DNA of 64,000 bases, from positions 1 through 64,000 of the forward strand of contig CAWAWG010000023.1 of the NCBI GenBank assembly GCA_963785645.1, in the 5' to 3' direction. Origin of the DNA: Trebonia sp963785645. Lineage in GTDB: Bacteria > Actinomycetota > Actinomycetes > Streptosporangiales > Streptosporangiaceae. The position numbers and the translations under genes are program-made. Numbering within the stretch: the first letter of the stretch is position 1; each line of letters opens with the position of its first letter. The notes under the pieces were generated by a model. The model did not search any database. It had not been told where the DNA came from and saw nothing but the letters and a program-made list of their open reading frames with translations. Positions 45,787 to 55,163 of this stretch are shown here, in pieces.

Positions 45787-46770
45787 TTACTGACCCATAT
45801 CCCCATATAAGTAAAGAAGTCGCTCGCAGATCGCGGTCGCGAAAGGTGCGTAGCGTATTCGTAGCTGCTGGAAAGCCGATTGGGCACGTTCGTCGTCCAT
45901 CTCGATCATCAGCCCGGCCGTGCGGATCTTCGCGAGGCTGCAGCTGAACGGATACGTCTCCCGGCCCTGGTAGCTGACCTGAACGGGGGGCAGTGCGATC
46001 CCCAGGCAGGCGGCGACCCGCGGCAGGCAGCGGCCGCCCGCGGTGAGGAGGGAACTGGTCTCCGGCGGCGCCCAGTTCGGTGCGCACGCCTCGGTCAGCG
46101 CGGCGCAGTCGAGCATGATCTGGGCCGCTTCGGCCCAGCAGGTCGTGCCCCCCGAGCGGTAATGCACGAGGGCCGGGTACGCCAGGTGGGTCGCCTGGAC
46201 GTCGGCGAACCAGTTGGACCACTCGCCGAACAGCGTTCCGAGGCGGTCGCTGTCTCCGGCGTGCGCGTACCCGGCGAAGATCGTCTCCGCGTCCGGCGCG
46301 CGGGTCGCCTGCACCGACAGCCGGCCGACAAGGAGTTCCCGGCGGCTGTAGGCGCTGGTGAAGTGCACCAGGTGGGCCGTGAAGGCGGCCAGCAGCAGAG
46401 CGCTTGACAGCCAGGCGACCGCCGGCAGGACAAGGTTCGCCGAGCGGAGCGCGTAGAAGCCGCCGATCGCCTGCGCGTTCAGCGATACCTGGGACAGGCC
46501 CCAGGCGAACAGGGTGACTCCGGCGATGCTGCCGATCAGCCAGGTGACCGCCATCAGCAGGAGCATCAGCGGGCTGCAGCAGCCGAGAAGGTACTCCCGC
46601 CCCGGCTCGGGCAGCCTGCGGGCTATCGCCAGCACGGTGGCACCCACGGCGAAGGCCGTGGCGCGGGATATCAGGGAGGCCCGCCCGGTCGGCGCGAAGA
46701 CCGTTCGCAGGGTGCTGACCCACGCCGCGAGGAATAGCAGCGCACCCGCGAACGCGACCGTTACATGCAT
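45787..46770 (-). CDS. Membrane protein of unknown function
   Basis: 327 aa from ATG 46770. Four hydrophobic segments in the N-terminal half (VTVAFAGALLFLAAWVSTL; LISRATAFAVGATVLAIA; LMLLLMAVTWLIGSIAGVTL; LVLPAVAWLSSALLLAAF), then a cytoplasmic helical domain of about 180 aa rich in conserved-looking Trp/His/Asp (GEWSNWFADVQATHLAYPA). No family recognised. It heads a two-gene unit with the transposase-like gene and is divergent from the HTH-less ATPase. Confidence 0.7.
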   Translation of the reverse strand: MHVTVAFAGALLFLAAWVSTLRTVFAPTGRASLISRATAFAVGATVLAIARRLPEPGREYLLGCCSPLMLLLMAVTWLIGSIAGVTLFAWGLSQVSLNAQAIGGFYALRSANLVLPAVAWLSSALLLAAFTAHLVHFTSAYSRRELLVGRLSVQATRAPDAETIFAGYAHAGDSDRLGTLFGEWSNWFADVQATHLAYPALVHYRSGGTTCWAEAAQIMLDCAALTEACAPNWAPPETSSLLTAGGRCLPRVAACLGIALPPVQVSYQGRETYPFSCSLAKIRTAGLMIEMDDERAQSAFQQLRIRYAPFATAICERLLYLYGDMGQ

Positions 46771-46978
46771 CGCCGGATCCTGGCCGCGGCGGCCTCGTCA
46801 ATCACCCTGTGTCCTGCGCACCGGACGGCTTGCTTCATGTACTTCAGGGTGGAGGAACCGGCCGGAGGTTTCCAGAATGTATTTATCGTATCAGTGGCAC
46901 TACCACTCTGACGATAACCCCGCATTACGTCAGGTAAGGATTGATTATGTAGTATTTTTGACCAGAGACTATGTAACC

Positions 46979-48391
46979 ATGAGATTGAACTTCGCCAGCC
47001 GGGCCGAGCAGCTCGAGTTTGTACGCCGGGCAATTATCGGCCGCGACACGGGAACAATTGTCGTCACCGGCGAGCCGGGGATCGGACGGACGACTTTCCT
47101 GGCGAGCTCGCTGGCATGGGCGGACCCCGAGCGTGACGAGGTCGTGCTGATGAATTCCTCGGCGCAGGCCCCGTTTACGACGTTGCCGAGCGGGCTCCCT
47201 CCGTCTTTGCCCGAGCCGGCGACGACGCGGGGCCCCGCGGGAAAAGCGGCCGGCCAGGAGACCGGGAGGCGGTTCGTCATCGCGGTGGACGACGTTCACC
47301 TGATGGACTACTCAAGTCTGCTGGTCCTGCGTAACCTGGTCAGCCGCGGGCTGGCACTCCTGCTGGTGACGCGCCCGTGGGCCGGCAGCCGGCCGAGCAA
47401 GCCCGATCCGAGCAGTTGCCTGGCGCATGACCGTAATGCCCAGACGATCACCTTGCTCCCGCTGAGCGTGCCCGAGGTCGCCGCCACCCTTACCCGGGCC
47501 GCCGGGGAGCTGGCGTCCAGGACAGCCGCGGAAGCGGCGCGCGCGGCCACCGGCGGCAACCCGAGCGCCCTGGGCGCGCTCGTCGCGACGACCACGGCGG
47601 CCGCGTCGCCCCGGGCGACCTACCCGGGGCTGGAGCAGCTCGCGGCGGCGACGTGGGATGCCTGGCGACGGCTGGCGCTTGACCGCACCGAATTGCTGTG
47701 CCGGCTCGCCTTGCGGTGCGGAGCGCAAGAGGAGATCGCCCCGATATGGGCGGTCCTCCTGCTGCTGCGCGGCCGCCCGGACGAGTGCCTGGCGTTTCTC
47801 GAGTCGCTTGACGTTGCCGGGCAGCTGCCGCTGCGGCTCGCGGTCGTGCGGGCCCTGGCGCTCGCACTCGGGCTCGGCCAGGCGGCCGAGGCGGGCGGCT
47901 ACCTGCTGACAGCGGCGGGCGGCGACGGCAAGCCGCCGGAGTTCTTCCTCGCCGTCCGGGCGTGGGTGCTGGCTGTCAGCGGCCGGGGAGCGGGGTCGGC
48001 GAACACGCTGGCCGACCTGAGCCGCAAGGACCACGCGACCGCCTTGTTCGTGCACGCGGCCAAGGCCGTGCACACCGGACGGGGAGGCCAGCGCGCCGAG
48101 TCGGTTTTCCACCTGCGCCGCGCAATTGCTTCAGCCGAGGCGAGCAACGACGATTATCTATGGATACGCCCTTACCTGCAAGCGAGCCTGATAGACGCGC
48201 TGATACTCTGCGGCCGGAGAAAAGAGGCGGTATCGGCGGCCCGGCAGTTCCATGCGCACGAACCGTCTTCCGGATGGGAGATCGCGGCATCCTTGGACGC
48301 ATTGATAGCGAAGGCCGCCGGGGAAACCGCTATCGCCGGCCGCAGCGGGCACCGGGATGTCCGCGGACTGGTGCCGGCGGATGGCGCCTAG
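46979..48391 (+). CDS. AAA/STAND-type ATPase without DNA-binding domain (LuxR-LAL-like)
   Basis: 470 aa from ATG 46979. The N-terminus resembles the NTPase of LAL regulators: FASRAEQLEFVRRAI, then P-loop GEPGIGRTT (31-39) with Arg37 replacing the invariant Lys, and Walker B FVIAVDDVH (about 98-106). A helical TPR-like part follows. LAL proteins normally reach about 900 aa and end in a LuxR HTH; this one stops at VPADGA with no HTH. It may be a signalling or decoy protein, or a truncated regulator; a PKS gene lies 1.5 kb downstream. Confidence 0.7.
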   Translation: MRLNFASRAEQLEFVRRAIIGRDTGTIVVTGEPGIGRTTFLASSLAWADPERDEVVLMNSSAQAPFTTLPSGLPPSLPEPATTRGPAGKAAGQETGRRFVIAVDDVHLMDYSSLLVLRNLVSRGLALLLVTRPWAGSRPSKPDPSSCLAHDRNAQTITLLPLSVPEVAATLTRAAGELASRTAAEAARAATGGNPSALGALVATTTAAASPRATYPGLEQLAAATWDAWRRLALDRTELLCRLALRCGAQEEIAPIWAVLLLLRGRPDECLAFLESLDVAGQLPLRLAVVRALALALGLGQAAEAGGYLLTAAGGDGKPPEFFLAVRAWVLAVSGRGAGSANTLADLSRKDHATALFVHAAKAVHTGRGGQRAESVFHLRRAIASAEASNDDYLWIRPYLQASLIDALILCGRRKEAVSAARQFHAHEPSSGWEIAASLDALIAKAAGETAIAGRSGHRDVRGLVPADGA

Positions 48392-48433
48392 CCCCGGGCT
48401 TTCGTGCGCCCCGGCGGAATGGGAGGTGGGACC

Positions 48434-48617
48434 GTGACGTAAGCCACGGTGGATCAACGCGCTCGCAAGCTCGTCGTCGCTTGCCGGTGCGAGTCCGGTC
48501 CGGGTAGCTGCCAGGAGGAGCGGTAGCAAGCTGGCGGCTTCGTCTGGAAACGGGCGGGGTCGGAGCCCAGTGTCTGGCACACGACGGCAAGCAGATTCCC
48601 GGGTTCGCTAGTTACGC
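48434..48617 (+). mobile_element. Group II intron-like RNA remnant
   Basis: Sequence from gtgacgtaagccacggtggatc through ccggtgcgagtccggtccgg and gtagctgccaggaggagc resembles domain I of actinobacterial group II introns (recalled, not searched; pieces given are short). No intron-encoded reverse transcriptase follows, so it would be a truncated 5' fragment. It lies between the ATPase and the MmyB-type gene. Confidence 0.4.
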
Positions 48618-48883
48618 CCCGTCGTGCCGACTTTGACGAACCCCCGCCTGAACGATTGGGTGAAATTCAAATAAATCTACCAGACGTTAAAAACCTAATC
48701 AGCGGGCGGCCACCGTAACATCAAGCCCAATGGATTGAAGTTTTAACCGTGTTGTCCACTTTGTTTTGTTCTTGGTAAGCTGACCGTCGTCAGCGTCGAC
48801 ATCCAATCACATGTGCACTGGTAGCTTGGTTTGTGGTAAAGCGTTGCCGCCGGGGAGCACTCACTCTTGCACGAGAGGATGCC

Positions 48884-49687
48884 GTGGTAGTCGAAGACGG
48901 GGGTGCGCAGGAACTCGGCGCGTTCCTGCGCAGCCGCCGACAGCGCATGAGGCCGGCCGAGGTGGGGTTCCCGGCGTCCGGTCGGCGCCGCACTCCCGGC
49001 CTGCGCCGGGAGGAGGTCGCGGCCCTGGCCGGCGTGAGCACCACCTGGTACACCTACCTCGAACAGGGGCGCGGCCACGATGTATCGCCGTCGGTACTCG
49101 ACAGCGTCGCCAGAGTGCTGCGACTGTCTGAGGATGAACGCCGGTACATGCACAACCTGGTGTTCGGGCACGTGGTGAATCCGCGTCCCCTCGACGAGGA
49201 AGTGCCGGTTGGCGAGTTGCAGAGGCAGGTCGTCGCCATCGCTGAGAGTCACCCGTACCCGGTCTATATGGTTGACCACGCGCTCAACCTGATCGCCTGG
49301 AACGCGGCGGCCGAGGAATGGTACGGCGAATGGGGAGACCTTCCGGCGAAAGAACGCAATTTTATGATGTGGCTGCTCACATCTCCGAGGGCGAAAAGAT
49401 CATTCGTAGACTGGGAATCAACGACTCGCGATATCGTGGCCCGGTGGCGAAGTGACATCGCGAATATCCCTATAGATGGACCCATTAGCGATCGCATCTA
49501 TGAGCTTCGCCAAAAAAGTAGCGATTTCGTTCGATGGTGGGATGGTCGAGAGGTGAGTGAACATCGGAGTAACATACGTCTTATGTGTCACCCGCGTATC
49601 GGGGCATGTCCATTGCGTATCCTTCCGATGACGGCTTACTATCATAAGTCGCCGGTCGTCGTCTACCACTTCCCTGTGCATCCGTAA
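48884..49687 (+). CDS. MmyB-type XRE regulator
   Basis: 267 aa; GTG 48884 has gagagg upstream; an in-frame GTG at 48833 is possible. The N-terminal HTH has ELGAFLRSRRQRMRPAEVG and RREEVAALAGVSTTWYTYLE, and the C-terminal MmyB-like ligand-binding domain follows (VYMVDHALNLIAWNAAAEEW; FVDWESTTRDIVARWR). MmyB-type proteins are often pathway-specific regulators of secondary metabolism (methylenomycin) that sense fatty-acid-like ligands. Only 175 bp separate it from the PKS gene. The 3' half is visibly AT-richer than the 5' half. Confidence 0.85.
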   Translation: MVVEDGGAQELGAFLRSRRQRMRPAEVGFPASGRRRTPGLRREEVAALAGVSTTWYTYLEQGRGHDVSPSVLDSVARVLRLSEDERRYMHNLVFGHVVNPRPLDEEVPVGELQRQVVAIAESHPYPVYMVDHALNLIAWNAAAEEWYGEWGDLPAKERNFMMWLLTSPRAKRSFVDWESTTRDIVARWRSDIANIPIDGPISDRIYELRQKSSDFVRWWDGREVSEHRSNIRLMCHPRIGACPLRILPMTAYYHKSPVVVYHFPVHP

Positions 49688-49862
49688 TTAACGAAGTACG
49701 GACAGCCGGATCGCCGGGTATTGTCGATGATGAGTTGCCATTGTAGCATCTCTGCTGAAGCTTCTTCCGTCGGCTCCGCACGTTCATAGGGGAGTTTGTG
49801 GCGCTGTAACAGATGCCTTCGATCAGAATTAACCCTCACCTTTCGGGAACGAGGCCAAGGTT

Positions 49863-52800
49863 ATGGCAATCGATTCAAGCGAACAGGTCGCGATCATTGG
49901 AATGGCCTGCCGGTACCCCGGTGGAGTTTATTCTCCAGAGGATCTGTGGAAGCTTATGGCGGACGGCGTGGACGCTACTTCTACGTTTCCTGAGAACCGG
50001 GGATGGGACCTCGACCGCCTGTATGACCCAGACCCTGATAAGCCAGGGAAATCCTATGTTAACAGAGGAGGATTTCTCTATGACGCACATTACTTTGATA
50101 ATGAATTCTTTGATATGTCTCCCAGGGAAGCCCTGGCGACGGATCCGCAGCACAGGCTGTCGCTCGAAACCGCGTGGGAGGCGCTGGAGCGGTCGGGCAT
50201 CGATCCGCGTAGCCTGGCGGGAAGCGCCACGGGCGTGTTCATCGGCGTCATGGACAACGACTACCTATCGCGGGTGCGGCAGTTGCCGCGGGAGGCCGAG
50301 GCCTATCTCGATACCGGCGGCGTGACGAGTGTGGCGTCTGGGCGCATCGCCTACACGCTCGGCCTGGAGGGCCCCGCCCTCTCCGTCGACACTGGCTGCT
50401 CCTCCTCGCTCATCGCGCTGCACCTTGCCTGTCAGGCGCTTCAGAGCGGTGAATGCGATCTCGCCCTGGCAGGCGGGGTATCGGTGATGGCCACCCCGTC
50501 CACGTTCGTCTACTTCAGCCGGCAGCGCGGGCTGTCGCCCGACGGCAGGTGCAAGTCGTTCGCCGCGTCGGCGGACGGGGCGGGCTTCGCCGAAGGAGTC
50601 GGCATCGTGGCGGTGCAGCGCCTGTCGGACGCGCGCGCGGCAGGCCATACCGTTCTCGCGGTCATCAGGGGATCCGCCATCAACAACGACGGAGCCAGCA
50701 ACGGACTGACCGCACCGAACGGCCGTGCGCAGCAGCGGGTCATCCGAGCGGGGCTCGCACGGGCCAGCCTCGCGCCATCCGACGTCGACGCGGTTGAGGT
50801 ACACGGGACGGGAACCACCCTGGGTGACCCCATCGAGGCCAGCGCGCTCATCGCCACCTACGGCCAGGACCGGCCGCTGGACCGGCCGCTCTGGGTAGGG
50901 TCGGTGAAGTCCAACATCGGCCATACACAGCATGCGGCGGGGGTCGCCGGGATCATCAAGATGGTGATGGCGATGCGACACGGCGTGCTCCCCAGGACCC
51001 TGCACGTGGACCGTCCCACCCCGCACGCGGACTGGAGCGCGGGTTCGGTCAGGGTACTGACCGAACCGGTTCCCTGGCCGGAGAGCGGGCGGCCACGCCG
51101 GGCGGGGGTTTCGTCATTCGGTATCAGCGGTACCAACGCTCACGTCATCCTGGAGCAGCCTGACCGCGGCGCCGGCCCGCACGCTGGCGAGGGCGGCGAA
51201 ACGGCTGAGTCCACGGGGGCAGCGGCCGCCGCGGTGCCGGTACTGCTATCCGCGCGGAGCCCGCAGGCGCTGCGCGAGCAGGCACGTAAGCTCGATCACT
51301 ACGTGAGCACAGCGGGCGACGTCAGAGTCGCCGACATCGGCCATGCGCTCGCCACCGGACGGACTCACTTCGAACACCGCGCGGTCGTGCTGGCAGGCGA
51401 CGGAGATGAGCTGCGCACGGGATTGCAGGGCCTTACCGCCGGCGCGGAGCTTCCCGGCCTTGTCGTCGGGCGCCCCGCGAAGCGCGAGAGCGCCGTTTTC
51501 GTCTTCTCCGGCCAAGGCTCGCAATGGCAGGGGATGGCGGCCGGCCTGCTGGAGCGGTCGCCGGTGTTCGCTCGGTGCCTCAAGTCCTGTGACGAGGCGC
51601 TGGCACCATACCTCACCTGGTCGGTGGCCGGCCTGCTGCGCGGCGATGCCGGGGCACCGGCGTTCGACACGGACGAGGTGGTCCAGCCGGCCATGTTCGC
51701 GGTGATGGTGTCCCTCGCGGCGCTGTGGCGATCGATGGGGGTTGAGCCCAGCGCGGTGGTTGGGCATTCACAGGGTGAGATCGCCGCCGCGCACGTCGTC
51801 GGCGCACTCTCCATCGAGGACGCCGCCCGCATCGTCGCGGTGAGATCCAGGCTCACGACCAAGATGCCGCACGGCGCGATGGCCTTCGCTCCGCTCGATG
51901 CCGGGACAGTCCGTGCGGAACTCGCCCGCTGGGGCGATGCGCTGGGAATCGCGGCCGTGAACGGTCCCAGTTCGACCGTCATCTCCGGAGAAGCCGGCGC
52001 TGTGGAGGAATTCACTAGCGAGCTGACGTCACGCGGGGTACAAGCGCGCCGCATCTCCGTGGGCTACGCGTCCCACTCGAACCACGTAGACGCGATCCGC
52101 GATGAGTTCCTGCGCGAGCTCTCGGATATAACCCCCCGCACGAGCGAGATCCCCTTCTATTCCAGCGTCTCCGGCGCGCTGGCCGATACCGGCAGCCTGA
52201 ACGGGCATTACTGGTATGCGAACATTCGGGAAACCGTCCAGTTCGAAAAAGCGATTCGCGTCCTGGCTGCTGACGGGCAGCGAACATTTATCGAGGTAAG
52301 CCCCCATCCGATCCTCAGCTTCGGCGTCGAGGAGACGCTGGGTAACGTAACAAGCACCGGCGGAAGCCCGGTCGTTATCGGTACACTGCGCCGCGGCCGG
52401 GACGACTGGCATGAGTTCATGAGAGCGCTGGCAAATGCCCACGTCAACGGCCTCGCCGTGGATTGGGGTAAGATCTTTCCCGGCCGCCGTTCATGGGTGT
52501 ACCCTGATCTGCCCACGTATCCATTCCAGCGCGAGCCGTACTGGCTAGAAGCTCCATCTTCTGGCGGTGCGACGGACGATTGCCTGGATCAGATCGATCA
52601 TGAGATCCTTACCGGGCTCTTGGAAGTGCCCGGAGGCGAGACCACGATACTCACGGGCCAGGTTTCGCTGCACTCATTGCCGTGGCTCGGCGATCACCGG
52701 GTAGCCGACGCCATTGTCCTCCCCGGCGCGGTATTGATTGAACTGGCTCTCACGGCGTGCGCAAAGATGCGCTGTAACGTCGTCGACGAGCTGGTGCTCG

Positions 52801-55139
52801 AACGGCCACTTGTCCTTCAGGACGACGGGTGGGTACAGTTCCGCGTCGTTCTCGGCGCGGCGGACAACGGCGGAACGCGCCCGGTCGAGATCTACTCAAG
52901 AAGCGGCCGGGCCAGCGGCGAGCGGACCAGTGCCGGGTGGATCCGCCAAGCCACTGGGCGGGCAGGTACGAGGTCACCTGGAGGTGGTGAGCCCCATAGC
53001 GAACGCCGGCCTGGCGCGGTCCCGCTGGACGTCACCCGCATGTACGAGGAACTCACTGGCCGTGGATATGTCTACGGTCCGGAGATCCCCCGTCCCCGTG
53101 AGGCGTGGCGGCTCGGCTCCGACTTCTTCGTGACGGCCAGCCTGGCCGCCAAGCATCACTCGTCACGCTTCAGCATCCATCCGCTGATCGTCGACGTGGC
53201 ACTGCAAGCGGTAATTCTCGCCGCGCGGGAAAACGGCGACGGCACCGGGACCCTGGTCCCGTTCTCGTGTGCGGGGATCACCTTGTACGTCACGAACGCC
53301 ACCGACGTCCGGGTACACGTGCGTCCCACGGGACAGCGGACATTCCAGGTTGGCATCCATGACCAGCACGGGGTCCTCGTCGCGATGCTCGACTCGGTCA
53401 CCCTGCGGGAAGCCCCTACCGGCGGGCTGGCCGGGGGCTCGGCGGACGACAAGGACCTGTTCACGCTCACCTGGAGCGCGCGACCGCCCCGAGCGTCGGC
53501 GTCCACGGCGCGCGCAGAGTGGGCTGTGGTCGGTCCTGGCAACGGTGCCCTTGTCGAGGCACTGCGCCGTCTTGGCATCCGCACAGCGCTGTTTCCCGGC
53601 CCGGCCGCGCTGACCGAGGCGCTTGACGCTGGCGGACCGGTGCCGGATGTCGTCGTGCTGAGGTGCACCTACCGGGATGAGGAGTCTGTGGTCGACGCGG
53701 CTCACCGCGCCACTAAGCGCGTTCTCGGCGTGGTGCGCGGCTGGCTGGCGGACAGCAGGCTCGCGGACAGCAGGCTCGTCGTCCTCACCGAGGGGGCGGT
53801 GGCCACGACCGCCTCGGAAGACGTCTCCGACGTGCCCGCCGGTGCCGTGTGGGGTCTCATCCGCACCGCGCAGTCAGAACATCCGGGACACTTCACGCTG
53901 CTGGACATCGACGGCCGCGACACCAGCGCGATGATGGTGCCCGCGGCGCTGTCGGCCGGCGAGCCCGAGCTGGCCATCCGCTCGGGTGTCGTCTACGTTC
54001 CCTGGCTCGTCCCTTCCCGGGATCCAGCGTCCGGCGGGTCCGCGCTGCCGGAACACCTCGACCCGCAAGGCACGGTGCTGATCACCGGTGGAACCGGCGT
54101 GCTTGGCGGGCTCGTGGCCCGGCACCTGGTCGCCAGGTACGGGGCTCGGCATCTCGTGCTCGCCAGCCGCCAGGGCCCGCAGGCACCGGGCGCGGACACC
54201 CTGGCCGCGGAGCTCACGGCTTCCGGCGCCGACGTGACGATAGCGCGCTGCGATGCCGCCGACGCCACCGCCTTGGCGCGGGTCATTGCCGACATACCCG
54301 ACGCGAACCCGCTGAAGTATGTCATCCACATGACGGGCATACTCGACGACTGCGTCGTGACCAGCCTTACTGAGGAGCGGCTGGACGGCGTACTGCGGGC
54401 GAAGGCTGACGCCGCGTGGAATCTGCACCAGCTCACCGCGTCCCCCGGCCTCGCCGCGTTCATCCTCTTCTCGTCGGTAGCGGGGATAATCGGCACCCCC
54501 GGCCAGGCGAATTACGCGGCCGCCAACGCCTTCCTTGACGCCCTCGCCAGCCACCGCCGCCACCGCGGACTGCCCGCGGTCTCGCTGGCCTGGGGCACGT
54601 GGACGATCGCCACCGGCATGACGGACCACCTCGGCGAGGCGGACCACGCGCGGCTGGCTCGCGCGGGACTGCGGGGACTCACATCCGACCGGGCCCTCGA
54701 CGCGTTCGACCGGGCCTGCCGCACCGACGACATCCTGCTGGTGCCGGCCAGGCTCGACGTCGCGGTGCTGCACGCGCGGGACGGTGCCGCCACACCCGAG
54801 CCGCGGGGCCGTGATCGCGTCCAGGCGGGCAGGTCAGGTAGCGGCGCGGCGGTTACCGTCAATCTCGCGGAGTTGTCCGGGTCGGCCCGGGTGGTGGCCG
54901 TCCGTGACCTCATCCGGGCGCAGACCGCGCTCGTCCTGGGGCACCGTGCACCCGACGCGGTCGATATGGACAGGAGCTTCAAGGCACTCGGGCTCGACTC
55001 GCTGAGTTTCCTCGACTTGCGGAACCGGCTGAACACCGCCACCGGGCTTGGCCTGCCGACGACGCTGGTATTCGACTATCCCACGCCCCATGACCTGGCT
55101 ACCGCCCTCGAGACCAGGCTCGATGTCGCCCAGCCGTGA
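49863..55139 (+). CDS. Stand-alone type I polyketide synthase, KS-AT-DH-KR-ACP
   Basis: 1,758 aa, one complete module. KS (about 7-430): Cys in VDTGCSSSL, His in HGTGTTLGD and KSNIGHTQHAAG. AT (about 545-870): Ser in GHSQGEIAAAH; DEVVQPAM and YASHS suggest methylmalonyl-CoA rather than malonyl-CoA (HAFHS). DH: WLGDHRVADAIVLPG and the Asp in IHPLIVDVALQ (about 941-1113). KR: TVLITGGTGVLGG, LDD motif (B-type) and FSSVAGIIG, Tyr in QANYAAANAF. ACP Ser in GLDSLSFLDLR (about 1712). No ER, TE, loading domain or docking coils. Starts ATG 49863. Size and order match iterative aromatic-type PKSs such as NcsB/ChlB1, but the AT signature does not. Product unknown. Confidence 0.95.
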   Translation: MAIDSSEQVAIIGMACRYPGGVYSPEDLWKLMADGVDATSTFPENRGWDLDRLYDPDPDKPGKSYVNRGGFLYDAHYFDNEFFDMSPREALATDPQHRLSLETAWEALERSGIDPRSLAGSATGVFIGVMDNDYLSRVRQLPREAEAYLDTGGVTSVASGRIAYTLGLEGPALSVDTGCSSSLIALHLACQALQSGECDLALAGGVSVMATPSTFVYFSRQRGLSPDGRCKSFAASADGAGFAEGVGIVAVQRLSDARAAGHTVLAVIRGSAINNDGASNGLTAPNGRAQQRVIRAGLARASLAPSDVDAVEVHGTGTTLGDPIEASALIATYGQDRPLDRPLWVGSVKSNIGHTQHAAGVAGIIKMVMAMRHGVLPRTLHVDRPTPHADWSAGSVRVLTEPVPWPESGRPRRAGVSSFGISGTNAHVILEQPDRGAGPHAGEGGETAESTGAAAAAVPVLLSARSPQALREQARKLDHYVSTAGDVRVADIGHALATGRTHFEHRAVVLAGDGDELRTGLQGLTAGAELPGLVVGRPAKRESAVFVFSGQGSQWQGMAAGLLERSPVFARCLKSCDEALAPYLTWSVAGLLRGDAGAPAFDTDEVVQPAMFAVMVSLAALWRSMGVEPSAVVGHSQGEIAAAHVVGALSIEDAARIVAVRSRLTTKMPHGAMAFAPLDAGTVRAELARWGDALGIAAVNGPSSTVISGEAGAVEEFTSELTSRGVQARRISVGYASHSNHVDAIRDEFLRELSDITPRTSEIPFYSSVSGALADTGSLNGHYWYANIRETVQFEKAIRVLAADGQRTFIEVSPHPILSFGVEETLGNVTSTGGSPVVIGTLRRGRDDWHEFMRALANAHVNGLAVDWGKIFPGRRSWVYPDLPTYPFQREPYWLEAPSSGGATDDCLDQIDHEILTGLLEVPGGETTILTGQVSLHSLPWLGDHRVADAIVLPGAVLIELALTACAKMRCNVVDELVLERPLVLQDDGWVQFRVVLGAADNGGTRPVEIYSRSGRASGERTSAGWIRQATGRAGTRSPGGGEPHSERRPGAVPLDVTRMYEELTGRGYVYGPEIPRPREAWRLGSDFFVTASLAAKHHSSRFSIHPLIVDVALQAVILAARENGDGTGTLVPFSCAGITLYVTNATDVRVHVRPTGQRTFQVGIHDQHGVLVAMLDSVTLREAPTGGLAGGSADDKDLFTLTWSARPPRASASTARAEWAVVGPGNGALVEALRRLGIRTALFPGPAALTEALDAGGPVPDVVVLRCTYRDEESVVDAAHRATKRVLGVVRGWLADSRLADSRLVVLTEGAVATTASEDVSDVPAGAVWGLIRTAQSEHPGHFTLLDIDGRDTSAMMVPAALSAGEPELAIRSGVVYVPWLVPSRDPASGGSALPEHLDPQGTVLITGGTGVLGGLVARHLVARYGARHLVLASRQGPQAPGADTLAAELTASGADVTIARCDAADATALARVIADIPDANPLKYVIHMTGILDDCVVTSLTEERLDGVLRAKADAAWNLHQLTASPGLAAFILFSSVAGIIGTPGQANYAAANAFLDALASHRRHRGLPAVSLAWGTWTIATGMTDHLGEADHARLARAGLRGLTSDRALDAFDRACRTDDILLVPARLDVAVLHARDGAATPEPRGRDRVQAGRSGSGAAVTVNLAELSGSARVVAVRDLIRAQTALVLGHRAPDAVDMDRSFKALGLDSLSFLDLRNRLNTATGLGLPTTLVFDYPTPHDLATALETRLDVAQP

Positions 55140-55163
55140 GCCGCTCACCGGTGAGCGGCTCAC
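55136..55163. terminator. 28-bp perfect palindrome spanning two stop codons
   Basis: GTGAGCCGCTCACC followed directly by its complement, no loop. The PKS stop is 55137-55139 and the stop of the convergent FAD monooxygenase is 55160-55162. Likely bidirectional terminator. Confidence 0.8.

Noticed and set aside
48158..48580. 140-aa minus-strand ORF over the ATPase 3' end
   Set aside because: Composition is that of an antisense shadow; no start site.
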